Shown here in pieces: positions 8,728 through 18,266 of a DNA stretch of 64,000 nt. The stretch is taken from contig CAVVXU010000006.1 in the NCBI GenBank assembly GCA_963752325.1, forward strand, positions 124,001-188,000, read 5' to 3'. The position numbers and the translations under genes were made by a program. Every line of letters begins with the position of its first letter. Within the stretch, counting starts at the first letter, position 1. Origin of the DNA: CAVTJL01 sp963752325. GTDB taxonomy: Bacteria; Pseudomonadota; Alphaproteobacteria; Geminicoccales; Geminicoccaceae. The notes beneath the pieces were generated by a model, which made no database searches, was not told where the DNA came from, and saw nothing but the letters and a program-made list of their open reading frames with translations.

Positions 8728-9315
8728 GTGTCGTCCAAGTCGGGGAAGCACCAGGTGCCTGCCACCTCATCCATCGCGACGGGCTTGGCCTCCCGTTACG
8801 CTACCGCCCTGCTTGATCTCGCTCTCGAGCAGAGCAAGGTCGACGAGGTGGCGAGCGACCTCAAGGCTGTAGAGACCATGCTGGGCGAGAGCCCGGAGCT
8901 GCAGCGGCTCGTGGCGAGCCCTGTTCTGTCCCGTGCCGAGCAGGAGCGGGCCGTGGGGTCGCTGGCCGAGCGCGCTGGCCTGGGCAAGCTCGTCTCGGGC
9001 TTCCTCGGAGTGCTCGCGCAAAAGCGCCGGCTCATTGCGCTCGAGCAGATCATTCTCTCCTTCAAGGAGCGGCTGGCCGCGCATCGCGGCGAGGTTGCGG
9101 CAGAGGTGGTGTCGGCCGTGCCGCTGGACGCCGAGCAGCTGGCCGCCCTCGAGAAGAGTGTCGCCGGTTTCGTGGGCAAGGCCGTCAGCCTCAGCGCGTC
9201 CGTGAACCCCGCGCTTCTCGGCGGGGTGGTGGTGCGCGTAGGGTCGCGGATGATCGACGCATCGTTGCGAGCGAAGCTGCAGAGGCTGGAGCTCAGCATG
9301 AGAGGGGTTGCCTGA
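8728..9315 (+). CDS. atpH: F1 ATP synthase subunit delta
   Basis: Delta links the F1 head to the peripheral stalk of ATP synthase. The 195-residue protein has the N-terminal helical bundle (LASRYATALLDLALE, residues 20-34) and the conserved C-terminal phrase LLGGVVVRVGSRMIDASLRAKLQRL (from about residue 164). Translation starts at GTG 8728; the first 19 residues are poorly conserved. It opens the five-gene F1 cluster and abuts atpA. As in most alphaproteobacteria, F0 genes are not in this cluster and are not in the window. Confidence 0.95.
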   Translation: MSSKSGKHQVPATSSIATGLASRYATALLDLALEQSKVDEVASDLKAVETMLGESPELQRLVASPVLSRAEQERAVGSLAERAGLGKLVSGFLGVLAQKRRLIALEQIILSFKERLAAHRGEVAAEVVSAVPLDAEQLAALEKSVAGFVGKAVSLSASVNPALLGGVVVRVGSRMIDASLRAKLQRLELSMRGVA

Positions 9316-10850
9316 TGGATATTCGTGCTGCTGAGATCTCTGCGATCCTCAAGGAGCAGATCGCCAACTTCGGCACGGAGGCCGAGGTCGCCGAGGTCGG
9401 ACGCATCCTCTCCGTCGGCGACGGCATCGCCCGTGCCTACGGCCTCGATGAGGTCCAGGCGGGCGAGATGGTCGAGTTCGAGGACGGCACCCGCGGCATG
9501 GCGCTGAACCTCGAGACCGACAATGTCGGTATCGTGATCTTCGGCGATGACCGGAACATCCGCGAGGGCGGCACCGTCAAGCGCACCAAGTCGATCGTCG
9601 ACGTGCCGGTCGGGCGCGGGCTGCTCGGCCGCGTCGTCGACGCGCTGGGCAACCCGATCGACGGCAAGGGTCCGATCGAGGCCACCGAGCGCCGGCTCGT
9701 GGACGTGAAGGCGCCTGGCATCATCCCCAGGAAGTCGGTGCACGAGCCGATGATGACCGGGCTCAAGGCGATCGACTGCCTGATCCCCGTCGGCCGCGGC
9801 CAGCGCGAGCTCATCATCGGCGACCGCCAGACCGGCAAGACCGCCGTCGCCATCGACTGCTTCCTCAATCAGAAGGCGAGCAACGAGGCCGCAGGCGACG
9901 ACGAGAAGAAGAAGCTCTACTGCATCTATGTGGCCGTCGGGCAGAAGCGCTCATCGGTGGCGCGGCTGGTCAAGTCCCTGCAGGACAGGGGCGCCCTGGA
10001 CTATTGCATCATCGTCGCGGCCACCGCTTCCGATCCGGCGCCCATGCAGTTCCTGGCTCCCTACGCCGGCTGCGCGATGGGGGAGTTCTTCCGCGACAAC
10101 GGCATGCATGCCGTGATTGTCTATGACGACCTCTCGAAGCAGGCGACGGCCTACAGGCAGATGTCGCTGCTGCTGCGTCGCCCGCCGGGCCGCGAGGCGT
10201 TCCCGGGCGACGTCTTCTATCTCCACTCCCGCCTGCTGGAGCGGGCCGCCAAGATGAGTGACGATCATGGCGCCGGATCGCTGACCGCGCTGCCGATCGT
10301 CGAGACCCAGGCCAACGACGTCTCGGCCTACATCCCCACCAACGTCATCTCGATCACCGACGGCCAGATCTTCCTCGAGACCAGCCTCTTCTACCAGGGC
10401 ATCCGCCCGGCGGTGAACGTCGGCCTCTCGGTCAGCCGGGTCGGCTCGTCGGCGCAGACCAAGGCGATGAAGAAGGTCGCGGGCTCGATCAAGCTCGACC
10501 TCGCGCAGTACCGCGAGATGGCGGCTTTCGCCCAGTTCGCCTCCGACCTCGACGCGGCCACCCAGCGCCTCCTCAACCGTGGCGCCCGGCTCACCGAGCT
10601 TCTGAAGCAGCCGCAATACCAGCCGATGCAGATGGCCGAGCAGGTCTGCGTGATCTTCTGCGGCGTGCACGGCTACCTGGACGCGGTCAAGACCTCGGAC
10701 GTGACCCGGTTCGAGCAGGAGTTCATGAGCGAGGTGAGGGCGAACGGCCAGGACATTCTGAGCGAGATCCAGACCTCGGGGCAGCTCTCCGAGGATACGG
10801 AGAAGAAGCTCAGGGCGCTCGTCGACAAGTTCTCCAAGAGCTTCGCCTGA
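9315..10850 (+). CDS. atpA: F1 ATP synthase subunit alpha
   Basis: Alpha carries the non-catalytic nucleotide sites of F1. The 511-residue protein has the beta-barrel opening (AEVGRILSVGDGIARAYGL), Walker A GDRQTGKT (169-176), and the alpha/beta family signature ending in the region PAVNVGLSVSRVGSSAQ (about 362-378). It overlaps the end of atpH by one base (TGATGG), implying coupled translation. No irregularities were seen. Confidence 0.98.
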   Translation: MDIRAAEISAILKEQIANFGTEAEVAEVGRILSVGDGIARAYGLDEVQAGEMVEFEDGTRGMALNLETDNVGIVIFGDDRNIREGGTVKRTKSIVDVPVGRGLLGRVVDALGNPIDGKGPIEATERRLVDVKAPGIIPRKSVHEPMMTGLKAIDCLIPVGRGQRELIIGDRQTGKTAVAIDCFLNQKASNEAAGDDEKKKLYCIYVAVGQKRSSVARLVKSLQDRGALDYCIIVAATASDPAPMQFLAPYAGCAMGEFFRDNGMHAVIVYDDLSKQATAYRQMSLLLRRPPGREAFPGDVFYLHSRLLERAAKMSDDHGAGSLTALPIVETQANDVSAYIPTNVISITDGQIFLETSLFYQGIRPAVNVGLSVSRVGSSAQTKAMKKVAGSIKLDLAQYREMAAFAQFASDLDAATQRLLNRGARLTELLKQPQYQPMQMAEQVCVIFCGVHGYLDAVKTSDVTRFEQEFMSEVRANGQDILSEIQTSGQLSEDTEKKLRALVDKFSKSFA

Positions 10851-10860
10851 GGCATCCGGG

Positions 10861-11745
10861 ATGGCCAGCCTCAAGGATCTGAGGAATAGGATCGCCAGCG
10901 TCCGGCAGACGCGGAAGATCACGAGTGCCATGAAGCTCGTGGCTGCCTCGAAGCTGAAGCGAGCCCAGGAGCAGGCCGAAGCCGCCCGGCCATTCGCCGC
11001 GAAGATGGCGGAGATGTTGGCAAACCTCGCCGGTGGTGCGAGCAACATGCCCAACGCGCCGCCGCTTCTCGCCGGGACGGGGAAGGTGGACACGCATCTG
11101 ATCGTCGTGGCCACGGCCGATCGGGGCCTCTGCGGCGGCTTCAACAGCTCGATCGTCCGGGGGGTGCGGCGGCGGATCGCCGAGCTCAGGGGCGAGGGCA
11201 AGGCGGTCAAGCTGATCTGTGTCGGCCGCAAGGGGCGCGACATGCTTCGCCGCGAGTTCGGCGATCTTATCGTCGAGTTCATTGACGGTGTGGCGGGCAA
11301 GCGGCGCACCGAGTTCGCCGACGCCGACATGGTGGCGCGCAAGCTGCTGGAGCGCTTCGAGGCCGGCGAGTTCGACGTCGCCTCGGTCGTCTACAACCGG
11401 TTCCGCTCGGCGATCGTCCAGGAGCTGACCTTCCGGCAGCTCGTGCCGGTCGAGCCGCCCTCCGAGCCCGAGCCGCCCGACCAGAGCAGTGCGCTCTACG
11501 AGTTCGAGCCGGGTGAGGAGGAGATCCTGGCCGAGCTCTTGCCGCGCAACATGGCGGTGCAGATCTTCGGCGGCCTGCTCGAGAACGCGGCAAGCGAGCA
11601 GGGTGCGCGTATGGCGGCGATGGACAGCGCTAGCCGCAATGCCGGCGACATGATCAACAACCTGACGCTTCGTTACAATCGCCAGCGTCAGGCGCAGATC
11701 ACCAAGGAACTGATTGAGATCATCAGCGGCGCCGAAGCCGTCTGA
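10861..11745 (+). CDS. atpG: F1 ATP synthase subunit gamma
   Basis: Gamma is the rotating central shaft of F1. The 294-residue protein shows the N-terminal coiled-coil helix (LKDLRNRIASVRQTRKITSAMKLVAASKL), the GLCGGFNSS phrase (near residue 85) and the C-terminal helix ASRNAGDMINNLTLRYNRQRQAQITKEL with its final ISGAEAV, all diagnostic. It starts 10 bp after the atpA stop. Confidence 0.98.
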   Translation: MASLKDLRNRIASVRQTRKITSAMKLVAASKLKRAQEQAEAARPFAAKMAEMLANLAGGASNMPNAPPLLAGTGKVDTHLIVVATADRGLCGGFNSSIVRGVRRRIAELRGEGKAVKLICVGRKGRDMLRREFGDLIVEFIDGVAGKRRTEFADADMVARKLLERFEAGEFDVASVVYNRFRSAIVQELTFRQLVPVEPPSEPEPPDQSSALYEFEPGEEEILAELLPRNMAVQIFGGLLENAASEQGARMAAMDSASRNAGDMINNLTLRYNRQRQAQITKELIEIISGAEAV

Positions 11746-11784
11746 CCGGCTGCCGACTCGAGTGAACCAGGGGACGAGCGACCA

Positions 11785-13221
<1,437 letters not shown>

Positions 13222-13229
13222 GGCCCGCC

Positions 13230-13652
13230 ATGGCGGAGCAGGTTCAGTTCGAGCTCGTCGGTCCCGAGGGGACTCTGGCAAGCGAGCAGGTCGACATGGT
13301 CGTGGTGCCCGGGGCGGAGGGTGATTTCGGCGTGCTGCCGGAGCACGCTCCGCTCTTGAGCCTGCTGCGCCCGGGCATCATCTCGACCTATCGCGGCGAC
13401 CAGGTGGAAAAGCGCATCTTTGTCGGTGGGGGCTTCGTCGAGGCCAATCCCCATGGCTGCATCGTCCTGGCCGAGGATGCCGTGCTCGTGGAGCAGATCG
13501 ACGCGGCCGCAGCCCAGCAGACGCTCAAGGATGCCCAGGACGATCTGGGGGACGCGAAGGAGCCGAGCGAGACGGAGCGGCTTCGGCTCGAGCGGGCCGT
13601 GGCCGTTGCCCAGGCGCGGCTCGACGCGATTGCGACCACCGCGTCACACTGA
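13230..13652 (+). CDS. atpC: F1 ATP synthase subunit epsilon
   Basis: Epsilon joins gamma to the c-ring and restrains ATP hydrolysis. The 140-residue protein has the N-terminal beta sandwich (QFELVGPEGTLASEQVDMVVVPGAEGDFGVLPEHAPLLS) and a C-terminal helical pair with an Arg/Glu-rich turn. It follows atpD by 8 bp and closes the operon, which ends in a 10-bp-stem hairpin 25 bp downstream. Confidence 0.96.
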   Translation: MAEQVQFELVGPEGTLASEQVDMVVVPGAEGDFGVLPEHAPLLSLLRPGIISTYRGDQVEKRIFVGGGFVEANPHGCIVLAEDAVLVEQIDAAAAQQTLKDAQDDLGDAKEPSETERLRLERAVAVAQARLDAIATTASH

Positions 13653-13677
13653 GGGTTACGCGTTCTGAGGTACGGCT

Positions 13678-13701
13678 GGGCCGCGCCGCAAGGCGCGGCC
13701 C
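13678..13701. terminator. bidirectional hairpin between atpC and the GNAT gene
   Basis: A perfect 10-bp stem (GGGCCGCGCC / GGCGCGGCCC) closed by a GCAA tetraloop lies exactly between the stop of atpC and the stop of the convergent GNAT gene at 13702. No long T tract follows on either strand, so termination may be weak or Rho-assisted. Confidence 0.65.
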
Positions 13702-14379
13702 TCATGCTGCCCTGGGCAGCATCTGACGAGGGCGCGTCAGAAATCCCATCAGCCTGCCGGCCAGGAGCGAGGCATCGTCCAGCCGCTCCAGCATGAAGGA
13801 GGCGGGACTGGCGGGTGGCAGGTCGAGCTCGGAGATGGTGTCGCCGTCACCGCTCGTTCTGTGCGCGCCCAGCTTCCGCGCGATGCGCTGCATCCGGAGA
13901 TTGGTGTCGGCACACAGGAGGGTGACGTGGTGGATGCCGCGATTGCCCGCAATGACGAGGATACGCTTTGCCAGATCGGTGCCGAGCCCTCGGCCCTGGA
14001 ACCGCCGCTCGACGGTGATCGCCACCTCGCCGCGGCCCATCGTGCTGCTGGGATCGAGATAGAGCTCGGCGATGCCGCGAAGGCTGCCATCGACGAGCAC
14101 TGCGACCATGATGTCCGGCTTGGGCAGCCGGGCAGCGCCGCCGCGCGTTCTGGGCGGGTTGCCCATGAACCGGGCGCGGCGATCTTCCGGCGTCAGGCGG
14201 CGCAAATGGGCGCGACGAAGGTGACCCTCGTCGCGCCCAAGCTTGCGATACGCCACTCGCCGGAACGGGCGAGCTGCTTTTTTCACACTAGTCCACACGC
14301 AGATCCGAACGGCGCTGTTGCGCTGCAGCAAAGGATGTGTGTCCGTCAAGCCTTTCGGCAAGAGAAAAGCTTGCAGCAC
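13702..14379 (-). CDS. GNAT-family N-acetyltransferase
   Basis: The acetyl-CoA loop is RRFQGRGLGTDLAKRIL (Q/R-x-x-G-x-G/A pattern, about residues 134-150), preceded by the expected strand ITVE and followed by TLLCADTNLRMQRIARKLG. The substrate is unknown; similar stand-alone GNATs beginning LRRLTPEDRRARF are common in alphaproteobacteria. The longest frame starts at GTG 14379, but GTG at 14286 (VKKAARPFRR) is more likely. The extra 31 residues are unconserved and their DNA contains two copies of a probable operator (14316 and 14383), so this stretch is better read as promoter. The true protein is then about 194 residues. Confidence 0.8.
   Translation of the reverse strand: MLQAFLLPKGLTDTHPLLQRNSAVRICVWTSVKKAARPFRRVAYRKLGRDEGHLRRAHLRRLTPEDRRARFMGNPPRTRGGAARLPKPDIMVAVLVDGSLRGIAELYLDPSSTMGRGEVAITVERRFQGRGLGTDLAKRILVIAGNRGIHHVTLLCADTNLRMQRIARKLGAHRTSGDGDTISELDLPPASPASFMLERLDDASLLAGRLMGFLTRPRQMLPRAA
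14316..14330. promoter_or_regulatory. TGTTGCG-TGCAGCA element, proximal copy
   Basis: The 15-mer TGTTGCGCTGCAGCA lies about 30 bp upstream of the likely GNAT start at 14286. It matches the distal copy at 14383 with one mismatch and shares the 10-mer TTGCGCTGCA with the phasin upstream region at 52562. This is the type of TGC/GCA sequence bound by PhaR-family regulators. Function is inferred. Confidence 0.5.
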
Positions 14380-14382
14380 ACC

Positions 14383-14397
14383 TGTTGCGTTGCAGCA
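14383..14397. promoter_or_regulatory. TGTTGCG-TGCAGCA element, distal copy
   Basis: TGTTGCGTTGCAGCA is repeated directly 67 bp from the proximal copy, with a partial TTGCAGCA between them (14371-14378). The spacing is about six helical turns, which would allow cooperative binding or looping. It lies just past the stop of mrp, so it most likely serves the GNAT gene. Confidence 0.45.
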
Positions 14398-14418
14398 TGG
14401 CGGACTTGGCGAACCGCG

Positions 14419-15552
14419 CTAGCGATAGACGATCCGCGGCGGCATGCGGCGTCCAGCACCCTGCTGAGCGCGCAGGTTGTCCGCCACCGTCATGGCAAGC
14501 TGCAGGTAGGACTGGGCCTGCACGGAGCCGGGCTCGCTCACCACGATCGGTCGTCCCTCGTCCGAGGACGTGCGGATCTCGAGGTCGAGGGGAATCTCGG
14601 CCAGGAAGTCGATGCCGTACCGTGTGGCGCAGTCCCTGGCCCCGCCGTGAGCGAAGATCTCGGACCGGTGGCCGCAGCTCGGGCAGCAGAAATAGCTCAT
14701 GTTCTCGACGATGCCGAGGATCGGCACGTCGACCTTGCGGAACATGTTGATGGCCTTGCGGGCATCGAGAAGGGCTATGTCCTGGGGCGTCGAGACGATC
14801 ACGGCGCCCGCGAGCGGCACGCGTTGCGCCATCGTCAGCTGGGCATCGCCCGTGCCGGGCGGCAGGTCGACCACGAGAATGTCGAGCTCGCCCCATTCGA
14901 CGTCGCCCAGCATCTGCTGCAGCGCACTCTGCACCATGGGGCCACGCCAGATCATGGGCGTCTCCTCGTCGACGAGGAAGCCCATCGACATCACCTTCAC
15001 ACCGAAGCGCTCCGGTGGCGTGACGCGGCGGCCGTCGCTGGTCGTCGGCTTTCCGGCCAATCCCGTCATCCGGGGAACCGAGGGACCGTAGATGTCGGCG
15101 TCGAGCAGCCCGACCCGCTGCCCGATCGCCGCCAAGCCCATGGCCAGATTGACGGCGGTCGTGGATTTGCCGACGCCGCCCTTGCCCGACGCGACCGCGA
15201 TGATGGCGGCGATGCCCGGTGCCACGGGCTTCGCGTCGCGCGGCTGACGTTGCGCGGCTTGGCCCAGCTGCGGGGCCGGAGCCGCCTTCCCGCCGCCGGG
15301 GGCGCGCTCGGCCGTCATGACCGCGGTGCAGGATGTCACCCCGGGAATGGCCCGAACGGCCATTTCGGCTGCGAGCCTCATCGGCTCCAGCGCGGCTGCC
15401 TCCGCCGGATCCACCTCGATGGCGAAGCCGACGTTCGGACCTTTCACGACGACCCCTGAGATCATGCCCAGGCTGACCACGTCGCTACCGCGCGTCGGAT
15501 GGCGCACGCTGCGCAGCGCCTCGAGTATCCGGTCCTTGTTGGTCTCGGCCAT
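14419..15552 (-). CDS. mrp: Mrp/NBP35-family iron-sulfur carrier ATPase (ApbC)
   Basis: This 377-residue P-loop protein loads or carries Fe-S clusters. It has an N-terminal MIP18/DUF59 domain (residues 1-75), an Ala/Pro linker, deviant Walker A SGKGGVGKST (122-131), DADIYGPSVPRM, LPPGTGDAQLT, and a CPSC cluster-binding pair in MSYFCCPSCGH near residue 295. It is divergent from hflK, 122 bp away. No frameshift was seen. Confidence 0.95.
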   Translation of the reverse strand: MAETNKDRILEALRSVRHPTRGSDVVSLGMISGVVVKGPNVGFAIEVDPAEAAALEPMRLAAEMAVRAIPGVTSCTAVMTAERAPGGGKAAPAPQLGQAAQRQPRDAKPVAPGIAAIIAVASGKGGVGKSTTAVNLAMGLAAIGQRVGLLDADIYGPSVPRMTGLAGKPTTSDGRRVTPPERFGVKVMSMGFLVDEETPMIWRGPMVQSALQQMLGDVEWGELDILVVDLPPGTGDAQLTMAQRVPLAGAVIVSTPQDIALLDARKAINMFRKVDVPILGIVENMSYFCCPSCGHRSEIFAHGGARDCATRYGIDFLAEIPLDLEIRTSSDEGRPIVVSEPGSVQAQSYLQLAMTVADNLRAQQGAGRRMPPRIVYR

Positions 15553-15674
15553 GGTTGATCCCTTGGATTACGTGCACGATATAGTCGCATCAGCGTGCGG
15601 ACGGGAGAGGTGGGCGACGGACTTCGAGCGTCGCGCGGCCGCTGCCTTTGGGACAACGGCTTCGAGGAGCGAGA

Positions 15675-16841
15675 ATGCCCTGGAACAATCAAGGCGGTGG
15701 CTGGCAAGGCGGCCAGGGGCCATGGGGAGGCCGCTCGGGAGGCGGCGGGTCGCAGCCGCCCGATCTTGAGGAGCTGCTGCGCAAGAGCCAGGAGAAGGTC
15801 AAGAGCCTGTTTCCGGGTGGGGGCGGCCGCATGGGGCGGCCGGGCCGCGCTGTGGGGCTGGTGGTGCTCGTCCTGGCGGCGCTCTGGCTGGCCTCGGGCT
15901 TCTATCGGGTGCTGCCCGAGGAGCAGGGTGTCGTGCTGCGTTTCGGCAAGCTCAATCGCGAGACCGGCCCGGGGCTTCACTACCACCTCCCGACACCGAT
16001 CGAGAGCGTGCTGACCCCGCAGGTGACCCGCGTCAACCGGATCGAGATCGGCTTCCGCTCCGGCGGAGGGGCGACAGGCCGGACCTCCGGCAATCGTGAT
16101 GTGACCGACGAATCCCTGATGCTGACGGGCGACGAGAACATCATCGACGTGAACTTCGTCGTGCTGTGGAAGATCCAGGACGCGGCCGACTATCTGTTCA
16201 ACATCCGTGATCCCGAGGACACGCTAAAGGCGACAGCGGAGAGCGTGGTGCGCGAGATCATCGGCCAGACACCGATCGTCCAGGCCACCACCGAAGGCAG
16301 GCGGCTGATCGAGACCAAGGCCCGCGAGATGCTCCAGTCGCTCATGAACGAGTACGGAGCCGGCATCGCTATCGACGAGGTCCAGCTGCAGAAAGCCGAC
16401 CCGCCGCCCGAGGTGATCGACGCCTTTCGCGATGTCCAGCGGGCGCAGGCCGACCGCGAGCGGGCGCAGAACGAGGCGGAGTCCTACGCCAACGACGTGA
16501 TTCCTCGTGCCCGCGGCGAGGCGGAGCGGATCCTCCAGAACGCCGAGGCCTACAGGCAGGAAGAGATCGCGCGCGCCACTGGCGAGAGCCAGCGCTTCGA
16601 CGAGGTTCTGGCGGCCTATCGCACGGCAAAGGACGTGACGGCGACCCGCATGTATCTCGAGACCATGGAAGACGTCCTCTCGAGCGCCAACAAGGTGGTC
16701 CTCGACAACAAGGGTGGGGGACCGAGCGTCATACCCTACCTGCCCCTGCCGGCGTTCGAGAAGGCGCCGGCGCCACCCCAGCCGCCTTCTTCGGCCGCGC
16801 CGTCCTCGGCCCCCGCTTCCAGCGCCGGAGGCGGTCAATGA
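15675..16841 (+). CDS. hflK: FtsH regulator HflK
   Basis: HflK and HflC form the SPFH-domain cage around the FtsH protease in the inner membrane. The protein has the Gly-rich N-terminus (MPWNNQGGGW), one membrane segment (VGLVVLVLAALWLASGFY, about residues 56-73), the SPFH domain from EEQGVVLRFGKL, and an Ala/Pro-rich tail. ATG at 15675, preceded by GAGGAGCGAG, gives 388 residues; an upstream start at 15648 would add nine residues without conservation. Its last four bases overlap the hflC start (ATGA). Confidence 0.95.
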   Translation: MPWNNQGGGWQGGQGPWGGRSGGGGSQPPDLEELLRKSQEKVKSLFPGGGGRMGRPGRAVGLVVLVLAALWLASGFYRVLPEEQGVVLRFGKLNRETGPGLHYHLPTPIESVLTPQVTRVNRIEIGFRSGGGATGRTSGNRDVTDESLMLTGDENIIDVNFVVLWKIQDAADYLFNIRDPEDTLKATAESVVREIIGQTPIVQATTEGRRLIETKAREMLQSLMNEYGAGIAIDEVQLQKADPPPEVIDAFRDVQRAQADRERAQNEAESYANDVIPRARGEAERILQNAEAYRQEEIARATGESQRFDEVLAAYRTAKDVTATRMYLETMEDVLSSANKVVLDNKGGGPSVIPYLPLPAFEKAPAPPQPPSSAAPSSAPASSAGGGQ

Positions 16842-17860
16842 ACCAGCGAGCCCTGATCGGCGTCGGTATCGCCGTCGTCGTCGTTGTGACCCTGCTGTTC
16901 GGCTCGTTTTATACGGTGCCGCAGACCCAACAGGCTCTCGTGCTGCAGTTCGGCGATCCCGTACGTGTGGTGCGTGACCCGGGCCTTCACATGAAGGTGC
17001 CGTTCATCCAGCAGGTCTCGTATTTCGACCGGCGGGTGCTGGACTACGATGCGCCGGCGGTCGAGCTCGTGCTGGGCGACCAGAAGCGGCTCGTCGTCGA
17101 TACGTTCGCTCGCTATCGGATCAGTGATCCTCTGCGCTTCAGGCAGAGCATCGGGTCGGAAGACGCGTTCCGCACCCGACTGGATCCGATCGTCTCATCG
17201 GCGCTCAGGAGCGTGCTGGGCGAGGTGTCTCTGTTCACGGTGCTCTCCCAGGATCGCGGCGCGCTCATGAACCGGATCAAGGCGGAGGCGAACAAGGCGC
17301 TCAACCAGTTCGGCGTCGAGGTCGTGGACGTCCGGATCAAGCGCGCGGACCTGCCGGCTGAGAACAGCCAGGCGATCTTCAGGCGTATGCAGTCCGAGCG
17401 GGACCGTGAGGCCAAGGAGCTTCGGGCCCAGGGTGCCGAGATTGGCCAGCGCATCCGCGCCAGAGCGGACCGCGAGCGGCGTGTGCTCGTGGCCGATGCG
17501 CAGCGCCAGGCCGACATCGTTCGGGGCCAAGGTGACGCCGAGGCGATCGGGATCTTCGGGAAGGCCTACAACAAGGACGTGCCGTTCTTCGACTTCTACC
17601 GCTCGCTCGAGGCCTACCGGCGGGCCTTCGCAAGTGGGCCGACCAGCCTCGTGCTGACCCCGGGTAGCGAGTTTCTGCGCTACTTCAACCGACCCTTGGA
17701 GCCCGCCTCGTCGCCGGGCGGGGAGGCTCCTTCTCCCAGCGCATCAACGGCGTCCCCTGCTCCTCCCGCGGGGGCGGCCGCGGCCGCGGAGGTGCCTGTC
17801 GATACCCCGGCGCCCCCGAAGTCCGGCGGGGCCCCGGCGGCCGCGCCGGCGGCGAACTGA
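16838..17860 (+). CDS. hflC: FtsH regulator HflC
   Basis: HflC is the partner of HflK in the FtsH-regulating complex. The 340-residue protein has one N-terminal membrane segment (residues 7-25), the PQTQQALVLQFGDPVRVVRDPGLHMKVPF opening of the SPFH domain, a long coiled coil (RMQSERDREAKELRAQGAE) and the EFLRYF phrase. After it comes an unusual 50-residue Pro/Ala/Ser tail. It is translationally coupled to hflK. Confidence 0.95.
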   Translation: MNQRALIGVGIAVVVVVTLLFGSFYTVPQTQQALVLQFGDPVRVVRDPGLHMKVPFIQQVSYFDRRVLDYDAPAVELVLGDQKRLVVDTFARYRISDPLRFRQSIGSEDAFRTRLDPIVSSALRSVLGEVSLFTVLSQDRGALMNRIKAEANKALNQFGVEVVDVRIKRADLPAENSQAIFRRMQSERDREAKELRAQGAEIGQRIRARADRERRVLVADAQRQADIVRGQGDAEAIGIFGKAYNKDVPFFDFYRSLEAYRRAFASGPTSLVLTPGSEFLRYFNRPLEPASSPGGEAPSPSASTASPAPPAGAAAAAEVPVDTPAPPKSGGAPAAAPAAN

Positions 17861-17907
17861 GGCGCATCGGGGAACCGTATCTGGTCGGCGGGCGACGGGC
17901 GGGGCGA

Positions 17908-18093
17908 ATGAAGGACTTGGCGACGGGGCTGGCCCTCGTTCTTGTGATCGAGGGCATCCTCTGGTCGCTCTTTCCGGACATGATGAAGCGGGCGGTCGTT
18001 CAGGCGGCCGCGCTCGACGGCGCGAGGTTGCGCCTTGGCGGCTTGATCTTTGCAGGTCTCGGCGTCGCGCTCGTCTGGCTGATCCGCCGCTGA
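17908..18093 (+). CDS. DUF2065 small inner-membrane protein
   Basis: This 61-residue protein has two predicted membrane helices (about 6-22 and 43-58) separated by a loop with FPDMMKRAV, the pattern of DUF2065 (YjeT-like). The family is often encoded directly after hflC, as here (47 bp downstream). Its role is unknown; the association suggests a link with the HflKC-FtsH complex. Confidence 0.8.
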   Translation: MKDLATGLALVLVIEGILWSLFPDMMKRAVVQAAALDGARLRLGGLIFAGLGVALVWLIRR

Positions 18094-18250
18094 TGGCCAT
18101 CGTTCGATCGCGGCTCACGGCTATTGCCGCAGCAACGGTCCGAGTGACATGATAAGACGCTGAGATGTTGGGCGAGTTCGTGGCCGTTGCGAACCGGCAG
18201 GCAAGCCGCGCTAGCCGGGGGGCGGGTGCCTGGGCGGTCGGAACGGCGAG

Positions 18251-18256
18251 AAGGAG
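18251..18256 (+). promoter_or_regulatory. ribosome binding site fixing the degP start
   Basis: AAGGAG at 18251-18256 lies 10 bp before ATG 18267. This is the best Shine-Dalgarno in the region and favours that ATG over one at 18165 that would add 34 residues before the signal peptide. Confidence 0.6.
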
Positions 18257-18266
18257 TGCTCCAGGC

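Noticed and set aside
14419..15552. A second copy of minD
   Set aside because: It shares the deviant Walker A with MinD but has the DUF59 domain and CPSC pair of Mrp/ApbC.
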